This document shows positions 1 to 12,384 of a stretch of DNA of 64,000 nucleotides, piece after piece (position 1 is the first letter of the stretch; each line of letters starts with the position of its first letter). The stretch is from Tetranychus cinnabarinus (taxonomy: Eukaryota > Arthropoda > Arachnida > Trombidiformes > Tetranychidae). The DNA lies in contig WHVY01000001.1 in the NCBI GenBank assembly GCA_022266195.1, positions 11,966,001-12,030,000 of the forward strand, given 5' to 3'. A model generated the notes under the pieces. The model was not told the DNA's origin, made no database searches, and worked only from the letters and a program-made list of their open reading frames with translations. The position numbers and the translations under genes were made by a program.

Positions 1-446
1 AGATGGTAAAAGATGGGATCTCAGTGTCAAAGATAAAAAATATGAAATTCTTTGTTGTTCTCAGGTATTCTGATACAATTCTTAATTCAGAAAACTGTGT
101 TAATAATTCCATGTTTAAATCTTGCCTACTCGCAGTTCACTCTGTATGCAGTTCTGAAGGGCAATAAGCCTGACTTTCATCAATCAATGTCTCCCGACAA
201 ATCTCGTGAGTTGTATCAACTTTTCCTCGAAAAATTGAAGAAAAGCTACGATCCTGATTTGATTAAAGGTACAGTTTAGTTTTTTTCTTGCTTACCAACT
301 TACTGCTAGAATTTATCATGAATATCTATCTTTTTGTTCTAGAGGGACGATTCCAGACAGCTTGTCATGTCAATATTGTTAATGATGGTCCAGTCACAAT
401 TTGCTTGGAGTCACCTAGTTCAAAAAAATCCGAAGTCACTGAATAA
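1..446 (+). CDS. DTD1: D-aminoacyl-tRNA deacylase 1 (3' end only)
   Basis: Hydrolyses D-amino acids (and misacylated glycine) from tRNA in translation quality control. Only the last three exons lie in the window: 2-64, 136-268 and 343-446 (stop 444-446), with GT-AG introns of 71 and 74 bp. The joined C-terminal part carries both family signatures: SQFTL, split from the preceding Cys by the first intron, and NDGPVTI near the end, which holds the Gly-cisPro dipeptide that excludes L-aminoacyl substrates. The order DGKRWDLSVKDKKYEIL, then SQFTL, then VLKGNKPDFH follows animal DTD1. The tail after the domain is short and charged, as is common. The 5' part lies outside the window. Confidence 0.93.
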
Positions 447-1041
447 GTTGCTTTAAAATCACTCTTCTCAATGGAATCAAACTATAAAATGCAATTTGAC
501 AGGTTTTTACCCAAGAACCATTTAACCAGGAAAAGCTCATACTTTATGCAACATGTTTTTCCAATAGCATGTAAAGTAATAAGTTTTTTTCGTCTTGATA
601 AGATTATATTCTGATGTGAAATGAAACATTGTTATGAGATAATGTAAAAGTGGGATTAAACAATTGACTTTGACTCTTTCATTGGCACTTTCATCATTTC
701 TATTCTTTCGTGATCCACTTTTGATTACATTTGACTATCAAACGATTGATGATTATTTTATATTGCTGTTACTGCATTTTTCAATAAATTTTCCGCCACT
801 TTCTAAATCTTCAATGAACATATTTCGTTTCAAATGTAGAAGTCAAATCAACAGACAAAACTCTGAACTTTTTTATTGCGGTTCAACTAAAATGCAGTTG
901 CAAACTCTATTCACACCCTTGTTAATCATCTACTAAATCACAATCACCAACCACAAGTGTACCTACAAGTGTCTAGTTCATTCATGAATTCACATGTGAA
1001 TTTTCATTGTTACCTGTTGAAAGTGCCAAGAAAAAGTGAAA
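447..1041. other. intergenic, no gene seen
   Basis: About 600 bp between DTD1 and the transporter. It holds the DTD1 3' UTR and the transporter promoter. An open frame at 664-936 has no recognisable domain and non-coding base composition, so I leave it out. Confidence 0.5.
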
Positions 1042-2899
1042 ATGAAGTTATTCGAATTCATAAAAGTCCATAAATACAAAATATTCAAATCAATGTTAAC
1101 ATACATAACCTTTGCTGGTTTGGGTGGAACCAATACTTTAGTTGGAAGCTCATTACTCGATCTTCAAATTCGTGTTCAACGATCTTTTGATGCTACTTCC
1201 AAGCTTGTTCAGGCCCGTTCCGTTGGATATATCATTGGAGCTTCTGCGTGTGAGTTAATTTATTTAAATGATGAAAATGAAACAATTTGATACAAACTCG
1301 GAAGACAATAAAGTGGTTAATTGTAACACAAACCTTATCAATTTTTTGATGATTATCTTGATGCTCTTGATGATTTATGAAAGAAGAAAACAATATTAAT
1401 CAAGTTTCTATTGAGCAATCACTGTTATAATCTTGATATCAAACAGTTCAGTGCTAAATTGAAGCACCCAGAATCGATAGATTGATAAATCATGCCATGT
1501 TTCGATTGAGAACTGTTTAAGTACAAAGTGTTAACCAATTGTTTTAACTTAAGTTTTGACTTTCTTTGAAAGGTGGCCTTCTCGGTGAACGTATCAATGA
1601 CTACCTGGCTCTTTCACTGGCTGATTTGGTCGCTGGCCTTTTCCTCATCATTGCACCTTGGTTTGCCATACTTGAAGTCATCATTTCTTGTATCGTAGTC
1701 TCTGGTTTTGCTCAAGGAATTTTGGACATTTGTAAGAGCGAAAAGCTTTCTTTCACCTTTTTTGAATAACTTTATACTATTGATTTGAGTATAAATTTTT
1801 TATGCTGACAGATTGTAATGTGATAATATTGAGGATTTGGGGTGCAAAAGGAATCAATTGGCTTCAAGTTTTACACATGTGTTATGGCGTTGGTGCTTTA
1901 ATTACACCGATTTTCACCAGACCCTTTCTCCTTCCAAATACCGAACATTTGAGGGATTCAGAGCCAAACACAACTTTCATTGGAAATGATACCACTTCAG
2001 ATGGCAACAAATACATTGGTGGCTATCCACCAGATCAAGTTAAAGTTCAATATTCATTTCTAATTTTAGGCGGTATATTGGTCCTTGTTTCAGTTCCAGT
2101 CTTTTTCTGTTATCTCTATGAAAGAAATCTGAAAGCTGGAAAAGATGAAGATGAAGACAAAGAAGTTGATGGAAATGCCGTTAAAACAAGCAAAATTAAA
2201 AAGGTTATTGCTATCGTTATGGTTGCAATCCTGGCAAACTTAACTTTTGGTTCAGAAGCAGCAATCGGTAAGTTTATTTCAATAAAATGTGATTTGCTTA
2301 ATATTTGAAATTTAACTGACCTGATCTATGTTTTCCGTCTATTTCCAGGCAACTTGTGTACTGCATTTGCTGTCAAGGCTGATCTTAAAATGGAAAAGCA
2401 AATTGCAGTTCTTTTGGCTACAGTCTATTGGTCCACCTTTTCATTTTACCGTCTAATTTTCATTCCACTTACCTTGTTAATTAAAGAGAGTCGACTTTTT
2501 CATTTCAATTTACTTATAATACTTGGAGGTGTTGTCGCTCTGGTACCGAATGCTGCTTCCAAAGCCATTTATGCATGGATTGCCTTTGTTATGCTTGGAA
2601 TCGGTTATTCACCAGTTTTTTCAATATCTTTTGCTTCATTGGAAAAATATTTTCACATGTCAAACTCAATTACATCTTTTATTCTGGTTTGTGGTACTTT
2701 AGGTGAAACGATTCACACTGCCATTTTATCTGTCTACATTGACAGACATCCTATCATTTTTGTCTACTACATAGGTTCCATGTCGTTGGTTTATGTAGCA
2801 ATTAGTGCCATATTACCTTACTATTTGCGGAAAATTGCTACAAAACGAGTTGAAAATTCAATCAGAAAAAAAGAAGATGTAGAAATGGAAAAATATTGA
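1042..2899 (+). CDS. MFSD4B/NaGLT1-like major facilitator transporter
   Basis: Predicted plasma-membrane sugar transporter of the MFSD4 / sodium-dependent glucose transporter 1 group. Exons 1042-1249, 1573-1731, 1812-2267, 2349-2899 join in frame to 457 residues. Start is the ATG at 1042 (MKLFEF). The diagnostic block is at the start of exon 3, where NVIILRIWGAKG is followed by LQVLHMCYGVGALITP; in the family this follows transmembrane helix 4 and reads roughly LWG...QALHFxFGxGA. A loop with N-x-S/T sites (residues about 165-200) separates the two six-helix halves, and a charged cytoplasmic linker (KAGKDEDEDKE) sits before helix 7. It ends in a charged tail. Substrate is inferred from the family only. 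Confidence 0.82.
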
Positions 2900-3029
2900 T
2901 TGTGAAAAAGAAACTGAGTTTATTTGATTGATTTGTGCTTAAAGCAAGCAATATAATTATCAACAAACTTGACTTAAGTCCATAAGTCAATCATTTTTTT
3001 AAATTGATTGCCTTTTCTAGCCACTTTTT
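2900..3029. other. short convergent intergenic gap
   Basis: The transporter and the minus-strand MYG1-Tudor gene end toward each other here. The duplicated block shared with the 45 kb locus begins at about 3029. Confidence 0.5.
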
Positions 3030-3039
3030 GTAAATGTAC

Positions 3040-6000
3040 TTATAAAAGATCCCAATCGATGACAAATGGTTCTCCGTCCAGATTAAATAGGTTTATTTTG
3101 TAGCGACCTTCCATGTCCCTGTTTAAAAATAAAACATTAGATTTGTAATCTTGACAAAGGCTCAGTTTACTTACTTGTCAACAAATTGAACCCTAAACCT
3201 TTTATGGAGAACCAAATCACTGAAATCATTCCTGTTGCGAGAAGATATTGGAAAGCATAATGTATTAGGAAGAATAGCATGAAATATAAACATCAGGTAA
3301 AAATTTGGGCTAATTTTTAGATTCTTACATGACTTGGTCAGTAATGGATATTCCTTGGGGAACATCGACAGCACAGTGAACAGCGGCTGGAGGTAATGTT
3401 GCGAATTTTGGTTTCAATGAAAGGACTTCTCTTCTATCAACCATCAACTCAACTCCTGTGTCGATATTCATGATATGGAGTTCATCCTCGTCGTAGCTCA
3501 TGTCTATCACTCTTCCACGGAAGAAGACAGAATCACTTCTAGCAGCAACAAGACTTCCAATCGCTGGATAAATTAAGAAATTTTCCTTGTTTTCTGCTCT
3601 TCGATAGAAATCAGTCATTTCCTTGGTTAAGTTGAGGTAATTTTCCAATGTTGGATCGATGAAGTCATAATGAGCACCTACTCTCGACTCAAAATTCTGT
3701 TCAAGAAATATGTCCTCAGTAGGTTTAACATAAAGGGAATATGGGCTTAAACATTCAGTTACAATCGCTTTCAAGCTCATTCCTACTTTGACGAGCTCTG
3801 ATTGAAAAGTGTCGATAAGCACTTCTTCAGTGTCCAAGGAATCCACTGAAAATAAAAATGAACAAAATAATGAACTATTAGCTAATTTTAATAATACTTG
3901 AATTGAATTTCAGATAACTTACTTTGATCATTTTTCAAGTGTTTATAAACACAGCTTTCACCATATTTACAATAACCGCTCAAAAAATGTTGACAAACTT
4001 TATCCAAATCTCCACTCTTGTATCCTAAAATTGCTGTTCCAGTATCCGAAGGGTCAAATGCATAAGTATTTGTCAAAGCCCTATGGTCTTCTTTCATTGG
4101 ATCCCAATCATCAGGAATCTCTTCCTCGATTGCACTCATTGATGATGAACGTTTAACCTGTAAAAATAAAAAATGAAATTAGTAACTTGTGATAGACTTT
4201 GATTAAACCGAAGGTAGTGCAATAACTTATTAAACTAGTAGTTTTATTTTAAAATTAGCTTTTATTTGTACAAGTTTGGCAAACTTGGGTTAAAATTAAG
4301 GATCAGAGCATGGTTAATATAATTTTAAATAGTTTAAAATTATTATTAAAATTATTAAGTTTACAATAGATGGATCAATTTTTGGCTATTTTTTACAGAT
4401 AAAAGTATTAAGCATTATTAAAGGTCGACTAATTGAAAGTATATCGTTAAAATGCAAATCTAGTGAAACATGCTAAATCATGCTGACCATAGTTTGAAAG
4501 GAGTGAGTGGAAACATTTGTAGTTGCATGCTCAACAAATCAAAATACTCACTGAGGTAAAGTCAATTGAATTTGATTTGACTTGTGAGCAAGTTGCAACA
4601 GGAAATTTATTCGAATGTATTTCTGGAGTTTCTTCGATCGATTGAGCATCAGCTTCTAATACCCAATCCATTGAGTCGGTAAGGGCATAAGAAGCTTTTA
4701 CTAAGGCAGCGTTAACTAAAATATCTTTACCCTGACCTAAAGCTGAATCACTAAACCATAAAAAAACTGAAAGAGGTTCTTCATAATTATTTTTACTTGG
4801 CCGTTCTGTAACATAGACTGTGACCATTTGTTCAATCTTTATTCCGGTCAAATCTTCAAAGTATCTTAAACATTCAATAGACCATCCTTCAGATGGAGGG
4901 TAAATATGCGACAACCGGCAACGGACAGCATAGGCTGGAATGTTGATTAAGTCGATAGGAAGAGGCTTTAAATCGCCAATAACTATGACTTCTTCTGTAC
5001 CATAATCGATATATTTAACTAAAATTTTTCGAGATCTTATATCTTCTGAATCTTCTTCTAAATCTTCTTCTGAATGTATCAAATCAATAACTTTAACTCG
5101 GCACCATTCATTATCAGTTGGATAAATGGCAGCCCAACACGAATCAATGAGCAAATTTGGATCATCAGGCAAATCAAAATCTTCAGATTGAATGATAGCA
5201 AAATGATTGGACAATTGTTCTTGAATATCATCCAATTGATTAGAGTCATCATTAGATAAATGAATGTAAAATTCACTTGGATCGACTAGAGCTGAAACCA
5301 CACAGAAATGATATTCAGCCAGTGGGAGTGAAGGAGGTGGAATTGAATAAAGATGACAGCCATTTTCAAGAATAGTAATAAGATGAGATATCGGACAATA
5401 TTCTGGTTGATCAAATTCATCGCACTCTTCTTCGTACAATTCCTCTTCTTCTCCTTCTTCTCCTTCAGCCTCTTCAGGCTCTTCTGCCTCTTCTTCCTCT
5501 TCTCTTTCTTCTTCTTCATTCGTCTCCAAATATTCTTGAACAACTTTATCATCATGATCACTGTATTCATTTTCATCAGCATTTGTATAATTTTCATCGA
5601 TAAAATTATTGGAATCGATAATATTTGTCAACTCTTCACATTCACCAGATTTCACTTTGTTTAAATTACTTTGAATAGTTACATCTTTATTGACGATGCT
5701 GCCTTCTAATTCAACAGGATAGAAGTCTTGATCTTGATCATCAACAAAATTATCATTTTCAGCATCGCGATCAACACCAATTTTATCAACCCAATTAACA
5801 TTAACAACATGATTAATACTCGATGCACTTACTTTTGGTGGGTCTTCATCGGTTTCTTCCTGTTCGTAAGCTTCATTCAACTTTTCTTCAATTGATAGGT
5901 TTTCGGTCAATGAGTAAAATGAACCATCAGAAAGCGAATTGGATTTGTTCAGGTTTAGATGTTTTTCTGCGTTTAATTGGAGCATCTTTTCGGCAATGGC

Positions 6001-7034
6001 AATGCAAGCTTCTTTCGTTTCAAAATCACCAATAAGTGGATGAATACAGATGCAGCCTGGAACACCAGTAATATCACAAAGCTTGTGTTGACTTAAACCA
6101 TACCAATGCGAATGGAAAGGAATACGAAGCTCACTTAAAGAATAGCTAACAGGGACACAGGATAATCTCCAAATCCCAGAGACATCATACAAAATGGCAA
6201 ACTTAATCTGCCCTTCAATATTTAACTCTCTTTCAATGTTAATCAAATGCTCGATCCATGGCATTTCTCCAGATTGGCTTAAATCAATTATGGCTCCCGA
6301 AGAATGTACCTTTTTACAGTTTAGTAAAGCTTCTTCGACAAAAGTCTTTGCTGGTAACCAAATATTGCCATAGTACTTCGTTATATCTTCAAATTCGCTA
6401 CCAACAAGAATGATGGCTTGTATGAACCTTAGGAAAAAAAGAAATGGTAAAGTATTGATTAGGTTTTGACTGCAAAGGCACTAAATAACAGGACAAACTA
6501 ACAAATCACTTACCTTTCAGCGAGATCATTTTCCGTATCATCTAATGAAGTGTTTGATCTTAAGCGGTTGATACGAGACGTCAAATCGGTACCAATTTTA
6601 AAGTTGGGTTCTCCTTCACAAATGGCAGTACGATTGGCCATGGCGTCAATTTCTTGGACAAAATTTTCATAAATCACATTAAAAAGGGCCTCAACTTCAT
6701 CCTTAAAACACGGTTCGGTTAGACCAAGAATCTTTGCAATGACATCCCTTCCATAATGATGATAAACGAGTCCAGCACAGCTTAATTTAATTTTAAAAGA
6801 TTTACTTGGGTCCAATGATTTTAAAGTTAAATCAAGATGATGATGGTCATAACGTTGCTTGTTATGGTCATAAACTGATCCAACACCAATCACAAAATCA
6901 CTTTTACCAATAATAGCAGAATCTTTTGTCCTTATTATATTAGGTTTAACATGAAGCAGCTTTTTAATCAAATAACAGGCAAAAACTTGGTCACAATGAA
7001 AATCACCATCGTAGGTACAAACTGTATGAGCCAT
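3040..7034 (-). CDS. MYG1 - Tudor - CCCH - Tudor multidomain protein
   Basis: Exons (minus) 7034-6514, 6427-4552, 4157-3923, 3845-3329, 3231-3175, 3118-3040 join with matching phases to 1094 residues. Residues 1-330 are a MYG1/UPF0160 domain (FHCDQVFACYLI, YDHHH, SCAGLVYHHYG, YENFVQEID, NIWLPAKTFVEEAL, PWIEHL, ITGVPGCICIHP). Residues about 480-520 are a Glu-rich run. Residues about 520-700 are an extended Tudor domain (SCWAAIYPTDNEWCRVKVID, VKYIDYGTEE). Residues 854-872 are a CCCH zinc finger, C-X7-C-X5-C-X3-H. Residues about 880-1060 are a second Tudor domain (GSLVAARSDSVFFRGRVIDM). Tudor domains of this sort bind methylarginine ligands in RNA granules, often of the piRNA pathway. Whether the MYG1 part is still a nuclease is doubtful, because several expected metal ligands look replaced. 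The one-gene model rests on splice phase, so a transcript is needed for proof. Confidence 0.82.
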
Positions 7035-7057
7035 CTTTTTGGAAAAAAACTCGAAAA

Positions 7058-7777
7058 ACTGAAAAAATCAACAAAATAAAAGAAGAGCACAAATTATAAA
7101 CTTAACGCAAAAACAGTAAAAAGATGAGTGAGGAAGGCAAAAATAAAACAAACATAAAATTTGGAAAAGTCATTTTAACCAATGACCAGGAAGATAAACT
7201 TGATAAGTTAAGCTATTGAGCATTGATGTGTATTTAATAACAAAGAAAATAAACGCTAGGAATTGGTTCAGATAATGATAAAAATTATTTGTTTGGCTGT
7301 GATACTCTTGAGTGAAGGTCAATTGTTTTGTGGGAAAAGGATGGCAGAAGTAGATTAAACGAAATGCTAGTCTATTTTAAGTATTGTCAACTTTCCAAGT
7401 AATTTAACCAAGTTTCATTTTTTTCAATACATGGATCAGTCACTTAAGGAAAATTGACTCACATTTCCTACTCCATTGAAATTTTTAAAAAAATTATCAC
7501 ATTCATTTATATTTATTTAACTGATACATTGACCAACAAAACTTGATATAATCAATAATTAAGTCCTAGATGTATCGAAATCGCGCAAAACGCTTTTCCA
7601 AATGTCTAGTATAGCAAAAGTAAAAGGCGTTAATATAGTCTTAGAGTGAGAGTAAAGAGATGGCATTAAAAATAATGCATCGATACGGTAATGTGATTTA
7701 AGAAGCTCCTTTGGTAAAACAACTCATAATAATACAGTACATTAACAGTAAATGGTAAACAAATTTAATTACATACC
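7058..7777 (-). other. probable 5' UTR intron of the MYG1-Tudor gene
   Basis: On the minus strand a GTATGT donor (7776-7771, after AATTAAAAG) and a pyrimidine-rich TTTTTTCAG acceptor (ending 7059) bracket about 718 bp just upstream of the start codon. Both sites are kept in the second copy (donor at 49401, acceptor at 48648), although the sequence between has diverged by small indels. I infer a non-coding first exon ending at 7777. Confidence 0.4.
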
Positions 7778-7810
7778 TTTTAATTGGGATATAGATGACA
7801 AAAGTTTATT

Positions 7811-9718
7811 CCTTTACTCTGACAACTTGTGAGTATAACTGATTTATGGTTGGTTCAAAGATATGAAATTTGGCGAAAAAATTGGTTTTGGATGCATTGG
7901 ACACTTAAATAAACAGTTGTAAAAATTTATCTCAAGATACTAATCCAAGAATAGTTTTTTCAAAATTTGACTAACAATTGTAAGAATTGACCGGGGACTT
8001 TTATAAAATTTAATATTGACGACCATAAATATTTAGTAAAAGAACATTTATTGCGATTTTATTATGCGATAATAATTCCATCTTGATTAGAAAAAGATGA
8101 GTGATTCTGATTGAATTTTTGTTCCGATGTTTTTTAAATGAAAGGATTAAAAGTGATGGCCTTTCACTTGTTGTTCATGATCATTAATATTAGATTTTGT
8201 AAAAGTCCCTAAAAATGGACTCGATTTAACAATCAATACTACACCAATATTGTATGACCAACGCGATTCAAATGGATTTAAGGTTAAACAATTAAAGCAG
8301 ACAAATTATTTAGATTATATTCTGATTTAGATTTTGTTGCTCCTTTTATTGGACGTTGATTTTTGAAGATACAATTTTAATAAGATTTTAACAATAATTA
8401 TAGATTTCTACTTATTAAAAGTAAAATATAAAGATTTTACGGCAAAATTCACGCTTTCTTTCGTTTTAGATAAATATTTAGTTCAAACAGAAATAAGAGC
8501 GATATTTATTTCCATGCTCATAATAAAGAAACTTGACCGAAATCCGAACATTCTGTCCCGATAGATGATTGCCTGAAAGTCTTATCCTCGCACCTGTCTC
8601 GCCTGGTCCAAGAAATTGTATAAAGAAGGAAATTTCTTCATCAAAGAAATGCCGAGTATTTTGTGCCATTTCATTCAATTGAATAGCGCGACAAGCTTAT
8701 TATTTATAGACTTTTAAAGGTAAATTGATATTTCATCCACATACTGATCTAGTAGATTCACTTATAGCAATATGTTTCTTTGATCATTATTGAATGAAAT
8801 AAATTTTTAAAATTAAAAATTTGAATATTCTACCTAAAATAATATTCACAAAATTCAGTAAAATTAAAATTGAATCCACTTGCATCGTTAATTCAATGGA
8901 GTAATACCAAGAAATAATGTTTTCAATCGACTATTTATGGACTAGATAAAGTTGATTCGTTAAGCATCTTAATTCCGCACTGCATGAGACTCGTTACTGT
9001 AAGTTAAATCAAGGTGATTATAATCGTTGTAAATCAGGTTAAGGTAATATGAAAAATGAAATTTTTTATCATTAGTCTATTAACTACATGTTAATTTGAA
9101 TGTTGCAAATAGTGAATACTTTCGGAACAATCAATGATTTCTTGACATCACACTTACCTAAGTAGTGCACATAAAATCATTTTATATTAGGCATTTTTGA
9201 ATTGCTTAATATTTTGTACTTTTTAGTATAAATACAAATAAACTATTTTTAATTTTTACAACGATCTATAAATCCAATGAATTATCCATTGAATTTCCTT
9301 TTATTAAAAACTACCCTCTCAACTCTGATTGGAATGGGAAAAAGAAAAATTAAATACAATTATTAAGGAGCAAAATAACTTAGGAAATGTAAGATTTGCA
9401 TTTGCAACCATTAGTCTACTAACTGACTTTGCAACTCTTAAATTGGACAAGGAAAATAGTGTTTATCGAGGATTTTGGAACAGGACTCAACACTTTTTCA
9501 TTTCTCTTTTGATACCATTTTTCAACAGTTTTGTAAGAAAGTTTTGCGTTGTATTGGTAACATTATGTATATCAACTTCATTAATTATTAACATACGAAA
9601 AAAACGATAATGAACGCAATTTGTTTTTTCATCAACTAATGGTTCTTTTGTAGATTTTTAAATTAAAACTCCACAACTTTGTTGTTGTCAAGTTTGAGAT
9701 AACCATAACGTAAAGACC
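7811..9718. other. intergenic, no gene supported
   Basis: About 1.9 kb of AT-rich sequence beyond the end of the duplicated block. Two short open frames, 8478-8678 (minus) and 9329-9610 (plus, without an ATG at its head), show no domain I recognise. Nothing else stands out. Confidence 0.4.
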
Positions 9719-11412
9719 TTAATGTTTCTTATTTACATCTCGATAAGCTACTCTTCGATAAACAAGAGATGCCCATAAATGGCGTTTGTAGTACCATGCA
9801 AGTCCAAATAAGCACGTTGAAATAATTGTCCACTGTTAGATGAAACAGAAAGAAACATAAATTAGATAATGAAATAGAGATACCGAGAAGACTGATGAAA
9901 AAATTTTAAGAAAAAATCATACCTTGAAGAGGTATTTCTTCCATGATTCTAATTCAGGGGTAGCACAGTATGCCAAGAAGTGAGTAACATCTTTAGCCAT
10001 TTGACTGGCTGTTGCTGGTGTTCCATCATCATATTCAATTAATCCATTATACAAAGCTTGGGCCATAGCAATTGCGTTACCCTGCATGTACAAATTAAAG
10101 TGTTGATTCTCTCCTAGCTCAACTCCTGCAGGTGGATCAGCATAACCTCGAAGTAAACTGAAAACATAATCTTCATCACCCTCTCTTCCTACAGTAATAT
10201 TCGAAAGATCTGGTGGATAGGCTCCTCCATTAGCGACTCGAGCAGCTTCTTCATTGGGATAAGGACTTGGTATGTAATCCGCCAATTTACCAGGTCTTTG
10301 AAACATTTTACCATTGGCATCAGGTCCATCTGTAATCGTGGCCTAATGAAAAATTATTGACAAGATTTAGAACTAGATCACATAATTTTAGTGAAATGAA
10401 TTACCTCAGCAGCTTCAGCTTTAGCTTCATCTTCCGTCATGAAAAGATCAACGAACTGTCGGTATGCTACAAATCTGTGTGAATTAATGAAAACAAAATT
10501 GAGATTAAAATTTGCTAATTATTCAATAATAAATTATTTCATAACTCACCTAAGACTGTGACAAGCGGCACACACTTGCTTATAGACCTGCCATCCTCGA
10601 CGTAAGCTATAAAGAAATTAAGCATTAGCATATTGATTTTTAAAGCAACAAAAAATTCTTAATTCACCTGGCAGCATCATAAAGTCCGATTGCCTTATCC
10701 AATTCAAGCTTCCGAAATGGAAGAGCAGCCAATAATTCAGGCTCATGACTGCAATAAAAGATTCAAATAAAAAGAATAGATAAATAATTAAGAATAAAAT
10801 AAAAAATCAAAATGAAGAGAGGTCTAAAGGTAACATAAAATGGCATTTAGCATGCCAACACAAATTTTCCACTATTCTTACCGGTGACCCTTGTGTGGCC
10901 ATGGGTATTTCGGTGGATGCAAATTTAAATCAATAGCTTTGACAGATTCATTGAGAGAGTAAGCTAATCCTGCAGCAGCTGTGGTTAAGAAACAGCCAGT
11001 GGTTAATAACTGTTGATAGAATAAGATCAAACAAAAAGAATAGAGATAACATAAGTTAAGCAAAGTATTTGTTGGAAATGAATATTACTGATGGGTCTCA
11101 TAAGATACTCACAATTTTCTTTCCTTGTGACATTTCACGGAAGCTTGAACTAGTATTAGATAAGTAAACCTTGATAATCAAAATAAAAGTGAAATTTGTG
11201 ATAAAAAATATTATTTAAATTGAAACAATCAAAGTAAGGACATAAAAGGTCACAGATAGTAACTGTTTGCATCATATTCATTGAATGAGTGCAATGAGAA
11301 ATAAGTCAACAAACTGAGGATCAAAACAATCAATACTAACCTTTGGATGGCTATATCCTTTGGCGAAATTACTCAATACAGTCCTTCCGAATTGGCCTAA
11401 TACAGGAGCCAT
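9719..11412 (-). CDS. CYC1: cytochrome c1, heme protein, mitochondrial
   Basis: Catalytic heme subunit of respiratory complex III, passing electrons from the Rieske protein to cytochrome c at the inner membrane. Eight exons (minus): 11412-11341, 11169-11113, 11009-10882, 10748-10668, 10606-10550, 10474-10405, 10342-9923, 9832-9719, giving 332 residues. An N-terminal presequence of about 80 residues precedes HPPKYPWPHKGHR. The heme site is CAACH (exon 5), and GNAIAMA holds the axial Met. FQRPGKLADYIPSPYPNEEA and EDYVFSLLRGYADPP are standard family blocks. The C-terminal anchor helix (WTIISTCLFGLAWYYKRH) ends in a basic matrix tail. A usual NPYFPG stretch reads NLYMQG here. All splice phases fit. 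Confidence 0.95.
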
Positions 11413-11911
11413 AATTAAATAGATTCAAAGAATTAAAATTAATGCTCTAAACAAACTAGATCCACCAACATCAATTAAGACAGAATACTCAGGACTAAAG
11501 AGCATGCGGAATGGGTAGTAAATGGTATCCGATCCCAAGGCTATTTCAAATTCCGCTAAAATCAAATTTCAGCGTTTTGTCAATTTACTTAACAAATACC
11601 GAATTAACTGATTAAATTGACAATCTTAATGATTTAATATCATTTAAATTTAAATTCATCTTTTTTACCAATGCCATAATAAGATGCCTAGGTTAATCAC
11701 AAGCAATGAAGTGAGTATACTCTGAGTTTAAGAATTACTGTTTGGAATATGATACGCTTACTACTCTTACATGTTGGTCTTTCTCAATGTTTTGTAACAA
11801 GCTGTTAATGAAATGAATCAAATGATTTGCAACCAATACGGACGAATCAATCAACTGTGAATTACTCAATATCAATATTGTTTTACTAGCGTTCTGAGCA
11901 CATAACCCACA

Positions 11912-12384
11912 ATGTATTCAATATTTATCTTGATTTTAACAGTCTTTTGTGTCCAATTAATTAGTATTAAAGCATCAGGTAAGATGAAAAAGTTAATTAT
12001 TTTAAAATAACCGTTGATTAATCAATCGATAATCTTTTAGATACAACTCCATCTTTAGTTGAAAACAAGACAACGACTGGTGATGATTTGAATTATTATG
12101 ATTTGGACATTGACCAACAGTCAGCCAATTTACGATCCGAAGCGGCACCAAAATCAGAAACGAGACCCAGAGCTAGGCAATTCAAGAAATTGTTAGTTAA
12201 AATTAAAGAGATGCTTGAAGCTATAATTGAATTAGTAAGCTCACAATCAAGAGACTCTAGACTTAACTCAGTTATGAAGCAAAGAGTCAAATTGTTGCAG
12301 CGAATCGTAAACCCAAATCAACAACCTCAACTGGTTAACCAGAATAACGTTTCAACTGTAAATGAAGCAACAACAAAAATTTAA
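11912..12384 (+). CDS. small secreted orphan protein A
   Basis: Two exons, 11912-11978 and 12041-12384, join in frame to 136 residues. The start ATG at 11912 begins a clear signal peptide (MYSIFILILTVFCVQLISIKAS). The mature chain is hydrophilic: an acidic N-terminal part (DDLNYYDLDID), then a basic amphipathic helix region (FKKLLVKIKEMLEAIIELV), and a Gln/Asn-rich tail with two N-x-S/T sites. There are no cysteines after the signal peptide, so it is not a disulfide-rich toxin-like protein. I do not recognise the family. A damaged relative lies at 20.93-21.53 kb, so this is a duplicating family. Secretion is inferred from the signal peptide. A salivary or cuticular role would be a guess. Confidence 0.65.

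Noticed and set aside
664..936. Open frame of 90 residues downstream of DTD1
   Set aside because: No domain, begins without an ATG, and lies in AT-rich flank. Likely chance.
5353..5664. Phe-rich plus-strand frame and Lys-rich alternative minus frame over the MYG1-Tudor gene
   Set aside because: Shadows of the GAA/GAG-rich acidic linker.
8478..8678. 66-residue minus-strand frame
   Set aside because: Starts with ATG but has no recognised family, no splice partners and no counterpart elsewhere. Too weak to call.
9329..9610. 93-residue plus-strand frame with a hydrophobic C-terminus
   Set aside because: A stop codon directly precedes it, there is no ATG at its head and no acceptor that makes it an exon of a recognised gene.
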